From a virus: 23,698 nt of DNA. Below, in pieces: positions 12,213 through 19,681 of this stretch (position 1 is the stretch's first letter; each line of letters starts with the position of its first letter). Under the pieces are notes generated by a model, which was not told the origin of the DNA, ran no database searches, and was given only the letters and a program-made list of their open reading frames with translations. The stretch covers positions 1 through 23,698 of the IMG/VR virus record IMGVR_UViG_3300008110_000865; one strand, written 5' to 3'. The position numbers were made by a program, and so were the translations under genes.

Positions 12213-12483
12213 TGTTTTTGTTCCGATAGAGGACTACAATGAGTTCGTATCTCGTTTTGACAATGCTAAGGTTGCCATAGATGCGCTGACCATAGCTGTT
12301 GAAAACCGGGTGCGTTCTCATCGTAGCCTACTGAATCGTGATTTAATTAATCGCAAGGATAGAATTAAGATTACTATCCCAGTTAAGGAACATCTCATGC
12401 CATACCTCAATGAGTATTGCGTAATGAAAGGACTAACAAGAACTGAGTTTATAACCAAAGTATTAAAGAGAAGAAACATATGA
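12199..12483 (+). CDS. ribbon-helix-helix-like DNA-binding protein upstream of the recombinase
   Basis: 94 aa. The N-terminal half is helical and acidic; the C-terminal half reads 'DRIKITIPVKEHLMPYLNEYC' followed by 'MKGLTRTEFITKVLKRR', which matches a ribbon-helix-helix fold: a strand, helix A, turn, helix B with basic end. RHH proteins bind DNA as dimers through the paired strands and often repress their own operon or assist recombinases. The stop overlaps the recombinase ATG by 4 nt, so the two are translationally coupled. The fold call is by pattern. Confidence 0.65.
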   Translation: MEKIDVFVPIEDYNEFVSRFDNAKVAIDALTIAVENRVRSHRSLLNRDLINRKDRIKITIPVKEHLMPYLNEYCVMKGLTRTEFITKVLKRRNI

Positions 12484-13160
12484 AAGCGTTAGGTTACATC
12501 CGTGTATCAACAGATATGCAAGCAGAGAAAGGTACTTCACTTGAGAACCAAGTTGCACGTATCAAAGAGTTCGCTGAAAGTCGTGGTCTTGAACTCGAAA
12601 AGATTTACGAGGATGCCGGGTTCAGCGGTAAGAATACCAATAGGCCGGCTTTTCAGGAAATGTTTAGCAGAATAAGTTTTGGTGGTGTGAGTGCAGTTAT
12701 CGTATGGCACAGCACACGCTTTGCTCGTAATCTCCGGGACTTCATTAACCACATGGCTGAGCTGGAAAAGAGAAAGATTAAGTTCTATTCCATAGAGGAG
12801 CCTGAGATGTCTGGATCTTCCGGCAAGGCAATGCGTAATCTTATGGCTGTCTTTGCCGAATATCAGTCCGATGTAACCTCCGAGTATACCAGATCAGTTA
12901 AGGCGAATCTTAAAAAGAATCTGCAAGTATACTGCGCTACTCCTCCCCTTGGGTTTATACATGAGGATGGTAAATTAGTCCGAGACCCAAACACTTACCA
13001 GATCGTGGAGCAAATCTTTTCCTTCAAGGCAGAAGGTATGTCGATGCATACCATAGCCAAAACACTTAATCGTTTAGGTTATAGTGGTCACAAAGGTGGT
13101 AAGTTTTATACAAGTACAATACAGAAAATATTAAACAATAAGATATATGAAAACATTTGA
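12480..13160 (+). CDS. serine recombinase lacking a zinc-ribbon domain
   Basis: 226 aa. Catalytic N-terminal domain: 'YIRVST' with R8 and nucleophile S10, R55 in 'NRPAF', and 'TRFARN' (R80, R83) in place of the usual DRLxR. 'GSSGKAMRNLMAVFAEYQSD' matches the region before the long E helix. Residues about 155-226 ('PPLGFIHEDGKLV...YQIVEQIF...GMSMHTIAKTLN..G...TIQKILNNKIYENI') are a recombinase domain (PF07508-like). The chain ends directly after it, so the zinc ribbon and coiled coil of large serine integrases (450-550 aa) are missing. It may be an invertase/resolvase-type enzyme, or a truncated integrase. The 3' end overlaps the next gene by 14 nt. Confidence 0.9.
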   Translation: MKALGYIRVSTDMQAEKGTSLENQVARIKEFAESRGLELEKIYEDAGFSGKNTNRPAFQEMFSRISFGGVSAVIVWHSTRFARNLRDFINHMAELEKRKIKFYSIEEPEMSGSSGKAMRNLMAVFAEYQSDVTSEYTRSVKANLKKNLQVYCATPPLGFIHEDGKLVRDPNTYQIVEQIFSFKAEGMSMHTIAKTLNRLGYSGHKGGKFYTSTIQKILNNKIYENI

Positions 13161-13506
13161 AACAAAACAAGACAGACAAATCATAGAACAAATTCAAGAT
13201 TGTATCGAGGAAGTAATTGGTGTGCCTCGTGAGTTCTGGGTACACAGAAGAAGTAGGAAAATTGAAGAAGTAACGATACGTCACATCTATGGTTACTTCC
13301 TGAAAAATATGACCGGGATGTCCTTGCAGAGTATTGCAAATCACTTGGGTCACATTAATCATACAACCATTATCAGTTCAAATAGAGTGGTTGATAATTG
13401 GTTAAGCGTTCCTACTATGTATAGAAAAGAAAATCAAATCATTAAGCAAGTCGAGAAGTTATACGCAGAAAGGTATCCGGAATGTATTACTGAACTTATT
13501 GATTAA
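13147..13506 (+). CDS. DnaA domain IV-like DNA-binding protein (paralog 1)
   Basis: 119 aa. 'VTIRHIYGYFLKNMTGMSLQSIANHLGHINHTTIISSNRVV' in pieces corresponds to the DnaA C-terminal helix-turn-helix: an R-H-I helix, 'SLQ.IA..LG', then 'NHTTI' at the place of DnaA's DHTTV box-recognition signature. The AAA+ domain of DnaA is absent. The N-terminal part has 'IEEVIGVPREFW..RRSRK', also seen in paralog 2. Such stand-alone domains may bind DnaA-box-like sequences to start or regulate phage replication. Its start lies within the end of the recombinase gene. Confidence 0.8.
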   Translation: MKTFETKQDRQIIEQIQDCIEEVIGVPREFWVHRRSRKIEEVTIRHIYGYFLKNMTGMSLQSIANHLGHINHTTIISSNRVVDNWLSVPTMYRKENQIIKQVEKLYAERYPECITELID

Positions 13507-13516
13507 TCCTATTAAT

Positions 13517-14014
13517 ATGAAAGTAAAAATAGATCATGAGATGAACATTGTTCCTATCAAAAAGAGAACAGCGTTGAAATTATTCACACTGATAATGGTT
13601 GGTGTAGTTGTTATTACCAATATATATCTATTGACAAAGAACCCGGAGATTCAGACCATATACCGGTATCTGAGTCCCGATCACAACCACAATGATGTAC
13701 CGCTGACACAAGATTCTTTGACTGCGGAATTGCACAAAGATGGATGTGTTCTAGTTAACGTAGCGATTGCTCAGGCTCGTCTGGAATCTAATCTCGGCAA
13801 GAGCAATGTGGGTAGGAACGCAAAGAATATGTTTGGTATTACTTACCACAACTGCAAGTATGTCTCCGGCAAGTACGGACCATACGCAACCTACAAAACG
13901 TATCGTGACAACATCAAATGCTACATCCACATCCAAGACTATTATCTCCGGGCAATCGATGGCAAGTATGCTGAAGCACCGGATTACGTTCAAACAATAA
14001 AGAAACTGAAATGA
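13517..14014 (+). CDS. membrane-anchored GH73-like glucosaminidase (FlgJ/LytG-type)
   Basis: 165 aa. A basic cytoplasmic start is followed by one membrane helix (about residues 20-39) and an extracytoplasmic domain. 'VAIAQARLESNLGKS' with E90 as the likely catalytic acid, then 'NAKNMFGI' and 'YATYKTYRDNI..YI.IQDYYLRA', are hallmark features of mannosyl-glycoprotein endo-beta-N-acetylglucosaminidase domains that cut peptidoglycan glycan strands. ATG 13517 was chosen; an in-frame TTG at 13499 overlaps the previous stop. The stop overlaps the next start (ATGA). Its position between two DnaA-like genes, far from other lysis genes, is unusual. Confidence 0.85.
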   Translation: MKVKIDHEMNIVPIKKRTALKLFTLIMVGVVVITNIYLLTKNPEIQTIYRYLSPDHNHNDVPLTQDSLTAELHKDGCVLVNVAIAQARLESNLGKSNVGRNAKNMFGITYHNCKYVSGKYGPYATYKTYRDNIKCYIHIQDYYLRAIDGKYAEAPDYVQTIKKLK

Positions 14015-14364
14015 TATACATAGAAACAAAACAGCAGACGAAAGTAAGACAGAACATTGTAGAATCTATCGAAGATGTACTCGGTGTTCCAAGAGAACTA
14101 TGGGAGATACGCAGAGGTCGTACCTCACAAGAGGTAATGATTCGCCATATCTTTATCCATATGTTGCACAACTACGGAAAGTTTACACTGCAAAACATTG
14201 CACGTATCGTAGGACTCAAAAATCATTCTACTGTTATCCAGTCTATCAATCTTACCAAAGAGTGGTATACTGAGTACAGATGGGTGCATGAAAGAATTTT
14301 GTTAGACCAGATCAAAGAAAACTATGAACAAAGAATTAATAAAACTGCTGAGTCATTTGCTTGA
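14011..14364 (+). CDS. DnaA domain IV-like DNA-binding protein (paralog 2)
   Basis: 117 aa, clearly paralogous to the protein at 13147-13506: shared 'IE(D/E)V(L/I)GVPRE(L/F)W..RR.R...EV.IRHI' and 'LQ.IA...G..NH(S/T)T(V/I)I.S'. The HTH recognition segment reads 'LKNHSTVIQS', equivalent to DnaA's DHTTV region. The two paralogs differ in the loop before NHxT, so they may recognise different sites. The 3' end overlaps the next gene by 41 nt. Confidence 0.8.
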   Translation: MIYIETKQQTKVRQNIVESIEDVLGVPRELWEIRRGRTSQEVMIRHIFIHMLHNYGKFTLQNIARIVGLKNHSTVIQSINLTKEWYTEYRWVHERILLDQIKENYEQRINKTAESFA

Positions 14365-14629
14365 TAAGAGCGATCCCAATTGGGCTCAGAACCCGGAACT
14401 AATCGATGCTATGAATAAGCTACATGAAAGAAAAACTTTTGCTCCACCAACTCTTCAGGAAGTAATTGATGAGCTGGCAAGACAAAAAGTATTTAATCAT
14501 GTGGTCCAGGCTACCAAGTTTTGGAATTTCTATGAGGCTAAGAATTGGATGATAGGAAAAAACAAAATGAAAAATTGGAAAGCAGCCATCAAGACTTGGA
14601 ACTTTGAAAAAGAAAGTATATTTTTGTAA
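14324..14629 (+). CDS. replication-protein C-terminal-domain-like protein, 101 aa
   Basis: The second half, 'FAPPTLQEVIDELARQ...VVQATKFWNFYEAKNWMIGKNKMKNWKAAIKTW', is the pattern 'PP.leEV...., A.kF.n.Y...nW.vGknkMknWkaAi..W' found at the C-termini of many Bacteroidetes phage and plasmid replication proteins. Here it stands nearly alone, without the usual N-terminal helix-turn-helix domain. A helicase-loading or primosome role is plausible from that resemblance and from the neighbouring DnaA-like and primase genes. Confidence 0.75.
   Translation: MNKELIKLLSHLLDKSDPNWAQNPELIDAMNKLHERKTFAPPTLQEVIDELARQKVFNHVVQATKFWNFYEAKNWMIGKNKMKNWKAAIKTWNFEKESIFL
14596..14626 (+). promoter_or_regulatory. Bacteroidetes-type promoter before the primase-polymerase run
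   Basis: TTG (14596-14598), 20 bp, TATTTTTG (14619-14626), overlapping the end of the previous gene; ATG 14638 follows after 11 nt. It could raise expression of the primase-helicase and polymerase downstream. Confidence 0.5.
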
Positions 14630-14637
14630 ACTTGCTT

Positions 14638-14769
14638 ATGAAAAAGACCATAGACATAGTCGTAGGAATACTATATTTTATCTTTTTGATATACGCATCG
14701 TATTGGTGTTGCTACAAATCTTTTAAGAACATGGATGATCTAGTCGAACAAACAACTAAAAAGAAATGA
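14638..14769 (+). CDS. 43-aa single-pass membrane peptide
   Basis: MKKTIDIVVGILYFIFLIYAS then YWCCY: one hydrophobic helix (about residues 5-25) with a basic N-terminus, then a charged cytoplasmic or periplasmic tail (KSFKNMDDLVEQTTKKK). It has its own promoter-like element and its stop overlaps the next ATG (ATGA), which supports coding. Role unknown. Confidence 0.6.
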   Translation: MKKTIDIVVGILYFIFLIYASYWCCYKSFKNMDDLVEQTTKKK

Positions 14770-14975
14770 AGATACCTGAAATCAAGGAGATACCATTCTC
14801 CATCTGTGAACACAGCCCAAGGGCACAGAGCATCTGCGAACCAGATGAGATACTTGGCTACAACGAGTTCTGTAAAAACATTCAAAAACAAATATTAAAC
14901 ATTTATGAATCTACGAGAAGCATTGAGACTCAAGAAAGACTTTGGGTTTCAGAAGAAAACAGTAACAACTACTGA
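14766..14975 (+). CDS. hypothetical protein, 69 aa
   Basis: Soluble (MKIPEIKEIPFSICEHSPRAQ...), with two Cys in 'ICEHSPRAQSICEP' and a helical end. ATGA overlap with the membrane peptide upstream supports its start, but its last 71 nt overlap the next ORF in another frame, so either its end or the neighbour's start may be misjudged. Confidence 0.5.
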   Translation: MKIPEIKEIPFSICEHSPRAQSICEPDEILGYNEFCKNIQKQILNIYESTRSIETQERLWVSEENSNNY

Positions 14976-15162
14976 GAGCGGTCACGATAAAGTATTCCAT
15001 TACTTTGAGACAACGATTAATGGTTTGCCCTTGATGATAACCAATGACGATGATAATCCAAATTGGTACGGAACAATCTTTGATTACCCGGTCAAGTTCT
15101 ATACACCGGCTAGTTTTAGGGGATTGATTCTATCTGTTATGGAAGGACATTGGAATGAGTAA
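14905..15162 (+). CDS. hypothetical protein, 85 aa
   Basis: Begins MNLREALRLKKDFGF; strand-rich middle (VFHYFETTINGLPLMITNDD, 'NWYGTIFDYPVKFYTPASF'). The start at 14905 overlaps the previous gene by 71 nt; a later TTG (14923) would reduce this. The stop overlaps the next gene by 8 nt. Composition looks genuinely coding. Function unknown. Confidence 0.6.
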   Translation: MNLREALRLKKDFGFQKKTVTTTESGHDKVFHYFETTINGLPLMITNDDDNPNWYGTIFDYPVKFYTPASFRGLILSVMEGHWNE

Positions 15163-15601
15163 ACTTGAGTATGTAAATCGTAATAACAATGTAATTACAT
15201 TTACCAAGTTGGATGACCAGTCAGTTATCATGGAAGGTGTGCAGTTTATGCGTGCCAAGTATGATGCTGATTTGTATCAGCCGGATGATAATGTGTATGA
15301 CATGGTTGACCCGGATGGTGGACCGTATCTTACTAAGGGTATGTCTTTAGAGCATATCAATAAGAATTGGTATCACCTGATCATCCGGTACTTCTCGATT
15401 GAGGACACAAATAAAATCCATATTTATTTCTATCCGGACACCATCAGCAAGAACATTACCAATGACCGTGTGATCTGGAAGATATACAATACTGATGGAG
15501 AGATAATTGCTCAGAAGGATTCTTATGAGAAGGCTATTAGATTTATAGAAAGTAAGTACGACTACGATGAATTCGGACAAGCTTGTAAGGTTGGGAATTG
15601 A
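15155..15601 (+). CDS. hypothetical protein, 148 aa
   Basis: Soluble acidic mixed alpha/beta protein. 'MEGVQFMRAKYDADLYQPDD' and 'YDMVDPDGGPYLTKGMSLE' in the first half; strand-rich 'HLIIRYFSIED', 'IHIYFYP', 'VIWKIYNTDGEIIAQKDSYEKAI' in the second. The repeated strand pattern suggests a compact beta-sandwich or alpha/beta domain, but no family is recognised. It overlaps the primase-helicase start by 35 nt, so the two are likely coupled. Confidence 0.7.
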   Translation: MSKLEYVNRNNNVITFTKLDDQSVIMEGVQFMRAKYDADLYQPDDNVYDMVDPDGGPYLTKGMSLEHINKNWYHLIIRYFSIEDTNKIHIYFYPDTISKNITNDRVIWKIYNTDGEIIAQKDSYEKAIRFIESKYDYDEFGQACKVGN

Positions 15602-17306
15602 CTTGAGGAACAGATGGAGCGGAGAGGTTAAGACTCTCTGCCCCAAATGTTCTAATCAAAGAAAGAAAAAGAATGATCCTTCACTCGGTGTAAACATAGA
15701 TACCGGTGTTTGGAAATGTCACCACTGCGGATGGTCAGGTTCAGTTAATCAGTATGTGAGACCCGAACCAAAGAAACCTATTCAGACCGATGGGATTTAT
15801 ACTTACTTTGAGAAACGTAAGATTACGAAGGAAACAGTGGACCTTTTTGGAATTACTGAGTCAACCGAATGGATGCCCCAGGATCAGAAAGAACACAAGG
15901 TTATTTGCTTTAATTATTTTCTAAACGATGAACTTATCAATATCAAATTCAAGACCGCTGACAAGAAGTTCAAGATGGTCAAAGACGCACGCAAAATCCC
16001 TTATAATGTGGATTCAATCAAAGACTCTGAGTATGTTATCATATGCGAAGGAGAAGAAGAGACAATGGTCTGGCATCAGTCTAACCTCAGAGCAGTTTCT
16101 GTGCCTAACGGTGCTAGTCGGAACAATAACAATCTTGACTGGCTTGATGCTACTTATGACCTTTTTGAGTCAAAAATAATTTACCTTGCAACTGATAACG
16201 ATGAGCCCGGAAGGAAACTGCGCCAAGACATAGCACGTAGGTTCTCTAGCCATGATATCCGTATCATAGATTTTCCGGAGAGCGAGAAGGATGCCAATGA
16301 TTGCCTTAAGAGATACGGTCAGGATTTTATATCTCGTTTATTCCACGATGCTAAACCACTTCCGGTGGAAGAAATATCTTACGCCATGGACTACTTGGAT
16401 ACCATCAAGTCTTTTCAGACCGATGGATATCCTGTTGGTGCTTTGGTAGATATGACTGAGACCGATAAGCATCTGTCGTGGAACCGGGGAGAACTCGGTG
16501 TGGTTACAGGCATCCCGGGTTCAGGTAAAAGTACATGGCTCGACTATATGTTTGTTCGCCTTGCCTACCTAAAGAACTGGAAGTTTGGAATCTTCTCACC
16601 TGAGAACATAGCACCGCTGAAAATTACCCGGATGAGCGAGCAATTGTTGAACAAGCCATTGAATCAGATGAATACCGGTGAGTTGGAAGCAAGCGTGAAC
16701 ATTTTAGATAAGCACTTTTGGTTCTACAATGTTGAGACTATGGAAGACTACTCGCTAACCAATCTGCTACGCTTGGGTGAGATGCTTGTTAAACGGCACG
16801 GAATCGATTGTCTATGCTTAGATCCTTTCAATTACATCGAGCAGGATGGAGACGAGGAAAGTTCCAACGAGAGAATCGGTGGACTGCTGAGAAGACTGAA
16901 GAAATTTGCTGTTAAGAACAATGTCTGCGTAGTACTTGTGGCTCACCCAAGAAAGATGGATAAGTCTGCCAATGGTTATAATGTACCTAGGCTGTACGAT
17001 ATCAGCGGATCCCACCATTTCTTTAACGTTCCGGATTGGGGTTTGGCAGTACACCGCTCTTTCCAAAACGGAGAGAAGGATCCGGTAGAAGTATACGTGC
17101 AAAAAATAAAATACCACTTCCGTGGAAAATTGGGCCGGGTTGATTACGAATTCAATCGTGCAACTGGACAGTACAGCGAGGATGGGAAGTTTCACAATTT
17201 AATACACTTGAAAAATGATAGCGATATTGATGAACATAATTTGTTCAGCTCACCGGAAGCGTGGGGAAGAGGTGCTGGAATTCAACCTCAGTCCACACTA
17301 CTATAA
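15567..17306 (+). CDS. primase-helicase, T7 gp4-like
   Basis: 579 aa with three parts in order. (1) Zinc-binding primase domain: C25-P-K-C28 and C51-H-H-C54. (2) TOPRIM: E161 in 'VIICEGEEE', D210 and D212 in 'YLATDNDEPG'. (3) RecA-like ring helicase: Walker A GIPGSGKST at 315-323 and Walker B-like 'IDCLCLDPFNYI' near 413-424. Such enzymes lay RNA primers and unwind DNA 5'-3' at the fork, working with the phage polymerase encoded just downstream. Length is close to T7 gp4 (566 aa). The start overlaps the upstream gene by 35 nt. Confidence 0.95.
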   Translation: MNSDKLVRLGIDLRNRWSGEVKTLCPKCSNQRKKKNDPSLGVNIDTGVWKCHHCGWSGSVNQYVRPEPKKPIQTDGIYTYFEKRKITKETVDLFGITESTEWMPQDQKEHKVICFNYFLNDELINIKFKTADKKFKMVKDARKIPYNVDSIKDSEYVIICEGEEETMVWHQSNLRAVSVPNGASRNNNNLDWLDATYDLFESKIIYLATDNDEPGRKLRQDIARRFSSHDIRIIDFPESEKDANDCLKRYGQDFISRLFHDAKPLPVEEISYAMDYLDTIKSFQTDGYPVGALVDMTETDKHLSWNRGELGVVTGIPGSGKSTWLDYMFVRLAYLKNWKFGIFSPENIAPLKITRMSEQLLNKPLNQMNTGELEASVNILDKHFWFYNVETMEDYSLTNLLRLGEMLVKRHGIDCLCLDPFNYIEQDGDEESSNERIGGLLRRLKKFAVKNNVCVVLVAHPRKMDKSANGYNVPRLYDISGSHHFFNVPDWGLAVHRSFQNGEKDPVEVYVQKIKYHFRGKLGRVDYEFNRATGQYSEDGKFHNLIHLKNDSDIDEHNLFSSPEAWGRGAGIQPQSTLL

Positions 17307-17457
17307 GAAACTGAAATCCAAAGAATTCAATTACCATGGATTAATAATTCCCATAGTATGCGAGGGATGGATTAAAGTAAAAGACTACTACTACTTAGAA
17401 CTAGAAACAACACACGGAAATTTATTAACCAATCAAATAACATATAGACTAAAATGA
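17272..17457 (+). CDS. hypothetical protein, about 61 aa, between primase and polymerase
   Basis: Reading frame to 17457 with 'LEFNLSPHYYKKLKSKEFNYHG' and 'IPIVCEGWIKVKDYYYLELETTHG' in two strands-rich blocks. In-frame ATGs at 17215 and 17233 would give overlaps of 92 and 74 nt with the primase-helicase, so GTG 17272, just after GGGGAAGAG, is preferred; the start is uncertain. The stop overlaps the polymerase ATG by 4 nt. Function unknown. Confidence 0.55.
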   Translation: MLEFNLSPHYYKKLKSKEFNYHGLIIPIVCEGWIKVKDYYYLELETTHGNLLTNQITYRLK

Positions 17458-19382
17458 TAAAGGTATACGACATAGAAACATTCTCCAATTGTTTTACATA
17501 CATAGATTACGATCCGGAGGATCAAACATTTAATGAATTTGTTGTCTGTGAATTCAGAAACGATCTGGATGCATTTATTGCCTACATGGATTCTCTTTTG
17601 AAAAAGAAGGCCGGAATGATTGGTTTCAATAACGTGAACTTTGACTGGCCGATAGTTAAAGCATTGTGGGAAGGACAAATTCGTACTGCTGAGCAAGTCT
17701 ATGCCATGGCTCAGGAGATAACTTCCAGGGAAAAGAAACAATATGTTAAGCAAGACATACCACAATTAGACTTATATTTGCTGAATCATTATGACAATAA
17801 GGCACGTTCAACATCTCTGAAGGCACTTGAGGTTTCCTTGGGATGGAACAATGTGATGGATATGCCCTTTCATCATACTGAGAAAATCGATAAGATAAAA
17901 TTACTTAAGGTGCTAGAGTACAACAAGAACGATGTACTATTCACCGCTAAGTTTTATGAGAAATGTTCTGAGAAAATTGAACTCAGAAAAAAGATAGGCA
18001 AGAAATATAATCTGAACGTTTTGAATAAATCTGATGTGGTTATCGGAGAATCTATCTTCCTTAAGTACATGAGCGAGGCCATGGGAATCCCCATGCGACA
18101 ACTGGCTGAGATACGTGGTAAAAGATCTGATGTGCCTCTGAAGGATATCATATTACCTAACGTAAGGTTTGAGGCTCAAGAGTTTAACAAGTTGCTTGAA
18201 CTTATGAGAGTTACAACTTCTTCCCCGCAGTTCTTGCAAAATTTTGTGGATGGGCTCGATATGCGTTCAAACGTTAATGATTTATACGATAAATTTAAGG
18301 ACAACAATATTCGTGTGCAGAGAATAGCACAGCAGAAAAAGAGTTTTTCCTTCTCAGTCAACTTCGGTGGTCTGTGTTTAGATTATGGTGTGGGTGGTAT
18401 ACATGGTTGCATAACTCCGGGAGTTTATGTGTCCAGTAAATATAGTAAAATACTGGACATTGATGTTAAGTCTTATTATCCTAATTTATTTATACAGAAT
18501 CGTTTACATCCACGCCAAATGGATCAGGATACCTTTGTAAATGTGTATAGTGATATTTATCAGCAAAGGTTAAAAGCGCAGCAGGAAAAAGATACGCTGA
18601 CCTCTGATGCGTTAAAACTTGCACTGAATGGAATGTTCGGTAAGACTGGTAGTGATGTGTCATGTTTCTTCGATCCTTTTGTATTTTATGGGGTTACTGT
18701 GAATGGTCAGCTCTTCTTGTCCATGCTCGTGGAACAATTGGTTAAGAACGGAGCAGAACTGCTTCAGGTTAACACAGATGGTGTGACAATTAGCATACCT
18801 CGTAAATTGGAAGAAAAGATATTAGAAGTTTGCAGAAGCTGGGAGAAGGAAACTAAGTTAACCCTTGAGTACGCATCTTACAGCAAAATGATTATCCGGG
18901 ATGTGAATAACTACATTGCTGTATCTGAGAACGGTAAGATTAAAGAGAAAGGTGCATTTGAGACCAAAAAGGATTGGCACAAGGATAACTCCTTTATGGT
19001 AGTTCCTTACGCTGTCCGTGAGTACTTTGTCAATGGGACTCCGATAGAAGATACCTTACGTAACCATGAGAACATTCTAGACTTCTGTGGTCGATATAAA
19101 GCATCTAAGGGATGGCACGTGGAATACATTTATTTGGATGGCAATAAGGAAAAGAGAATGGACTTTGGTAAGATGTATAGATACCTTCCGGTGAACAAAG
19201 GTGGGACCTCTATGAAGATAAATAAGGACGGAAGAGAACACCATCTGTGCGAAGGAATTCAGACTATACCTTATAACACAACTGAACTTTTCGATAAGTC
19301 CAACTTGAACTACCAGTTTTTTGAAAACGAATGCAGGAAATTAATCGAGACGATCAAGCCGAGTCAATTGATACTCCTATGA
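17454..19382 (+). CDS. family B DNA polymerase with 3'-5' exonuclease
   Basis: 642 aa. Exonuclease: 'YDIETF' (D6, E8), 'NVNFDWP' (D64) and 'YNKNDV' (about 157-162). Polymerase: motif A 'DIDVKSYYPNLF' (about 335-346), motif B 'KLALNGMFGKTGS' (about 386-398), motif C 'VNTDGVTI' (about 438-445), where NTDG replaces the YxDTDS form. The overall size is that of compact phage polymerases. Protein priming (phi29-type) is not indicated, since a primase-helicase is encoded next to it. It overlaps neighbours by 4 nt on the left and probably 4 nt on the right. Confidence 0.95.
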   Translation: MIKVYDIETFSNCFTYIDYDPEDQTFNEFVVCEFRNDLDAFIAYMDSLLKKKAGMIGFNNVNFDWPIVKALWEGQIRTAEQVYAMAQEITSREKKQYVKQDIPQLDLYLLNHYDNKARSTSLKALEVSLGWNNVMDMPFHHTEKIDKIKLLKVLEYNKNDVLFTAKFYEKCSEKIELRKKIGKKYNLNVLNKSDVVIGESIFLKYMSEAMGIPMRQLAEIRGKRSDVPLKDIILPNVRFEAQEFNKLLELMRVTTSSPQFLQNFVDGLDMRSNVNDLYDKFKDNNIRVQRIAQQKKSFSFSVNFGGLCLDYGVGGIHGCITPGVYVSSKYSKILDIDVKSYYPNLFIQNRLHPRQMDQDTFVNVYSDIYQQRLKAQQEKDTLTSDALKLALNGMFGKTGSDVSCFFDPFVFYGVTVNGQLFLSMLVEQLVKNGAELLQVNTDGVTISIPRKLEEKILEVCRSWEKETKLTLEYASYSKMIIRDVNNYIAVSENGKIKEKGAFETKKDWHKDNSFMVVPYAVREYFVNGTPIEDTLRNHENILDFCGRYKASKGWHVEYIYLDGNKEKRMDFGKMYRYLPVNKGGTSMKINKDGREHHLCEGIQTIPYNTTELFDKSNLNYQFFENECRKLIETIKPSQLILL

Positions 19383-19681
19383 AGATAAATGTCCCACATT
19401 ATGGGATAGATCTTCGCAGAATCTTATTTGCTCTCAAGGATGAGATTCTGACTCATGAGTTATGCTTCTCGCCTAAGATTGAAAAGAAGTTTGACAATGT
19501 AATTGTACCCACACTGCGGAGGAGATTTAAGATGCGTCCGGTACGTGACTTTATCGTTATTCATTACATCCGGGACGTAAAAGTTCCGGTTATCATGGAT
19601 GGAGACAAATTGTCTGACCACACCATAGATGTAATTTCAAATTATCTGGAGCGGATGCAAGTTAATTATCCTAAACCCTAA
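19379..19681 (+). CDS. hypothetical protein, 100 aa, end of the replication operon
   Basis: Starts MKINVPHYGIDLRRILFALKDE, with basic 'VPTLRRRFKMRPVRDFIVIHYI' and a final helix. ATG 19379 is preferred over the in-frame 19331 because it makes the genome's usual ATGA overlap with the polymerase stop. It is the last rightward gene and overlaps the convergent terminase gene by 11 nt. Its basic middle could contact DNA, but no family is recognised. Confidence 0.65.
   Translation: MKINVPHYGIDLRRILFALKDEILTHELCFSPKIEKKFDNVIVPTLRRRFKMRPVRDFIVIHYIRDVKVPVIMDGDKLSDHTIDVISNYLERMQVNYPKP

Noticed and set aside
12480-13160. Transposon (IS607-like) with serine transposase
   Set aside because: No TnpB-type partner or insertion ends are visible, and the gene is coupled to phage genes on both sides by overlaps.
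14766-15162. A frameshift joining the two overlapping small genes
   Set aside because: Each has a complete start context and the downstream frame is well coupled to the next gene; the 71-nt overlap alone is not enough evidence.
17454-19382. Protein-primed (phi29-like) replication
   Set aside because: The compact family B polymerase alone could suggest it, but a primase-helicase is adjacent and no terminal-protein gene or terminal inverted genome end was identified.
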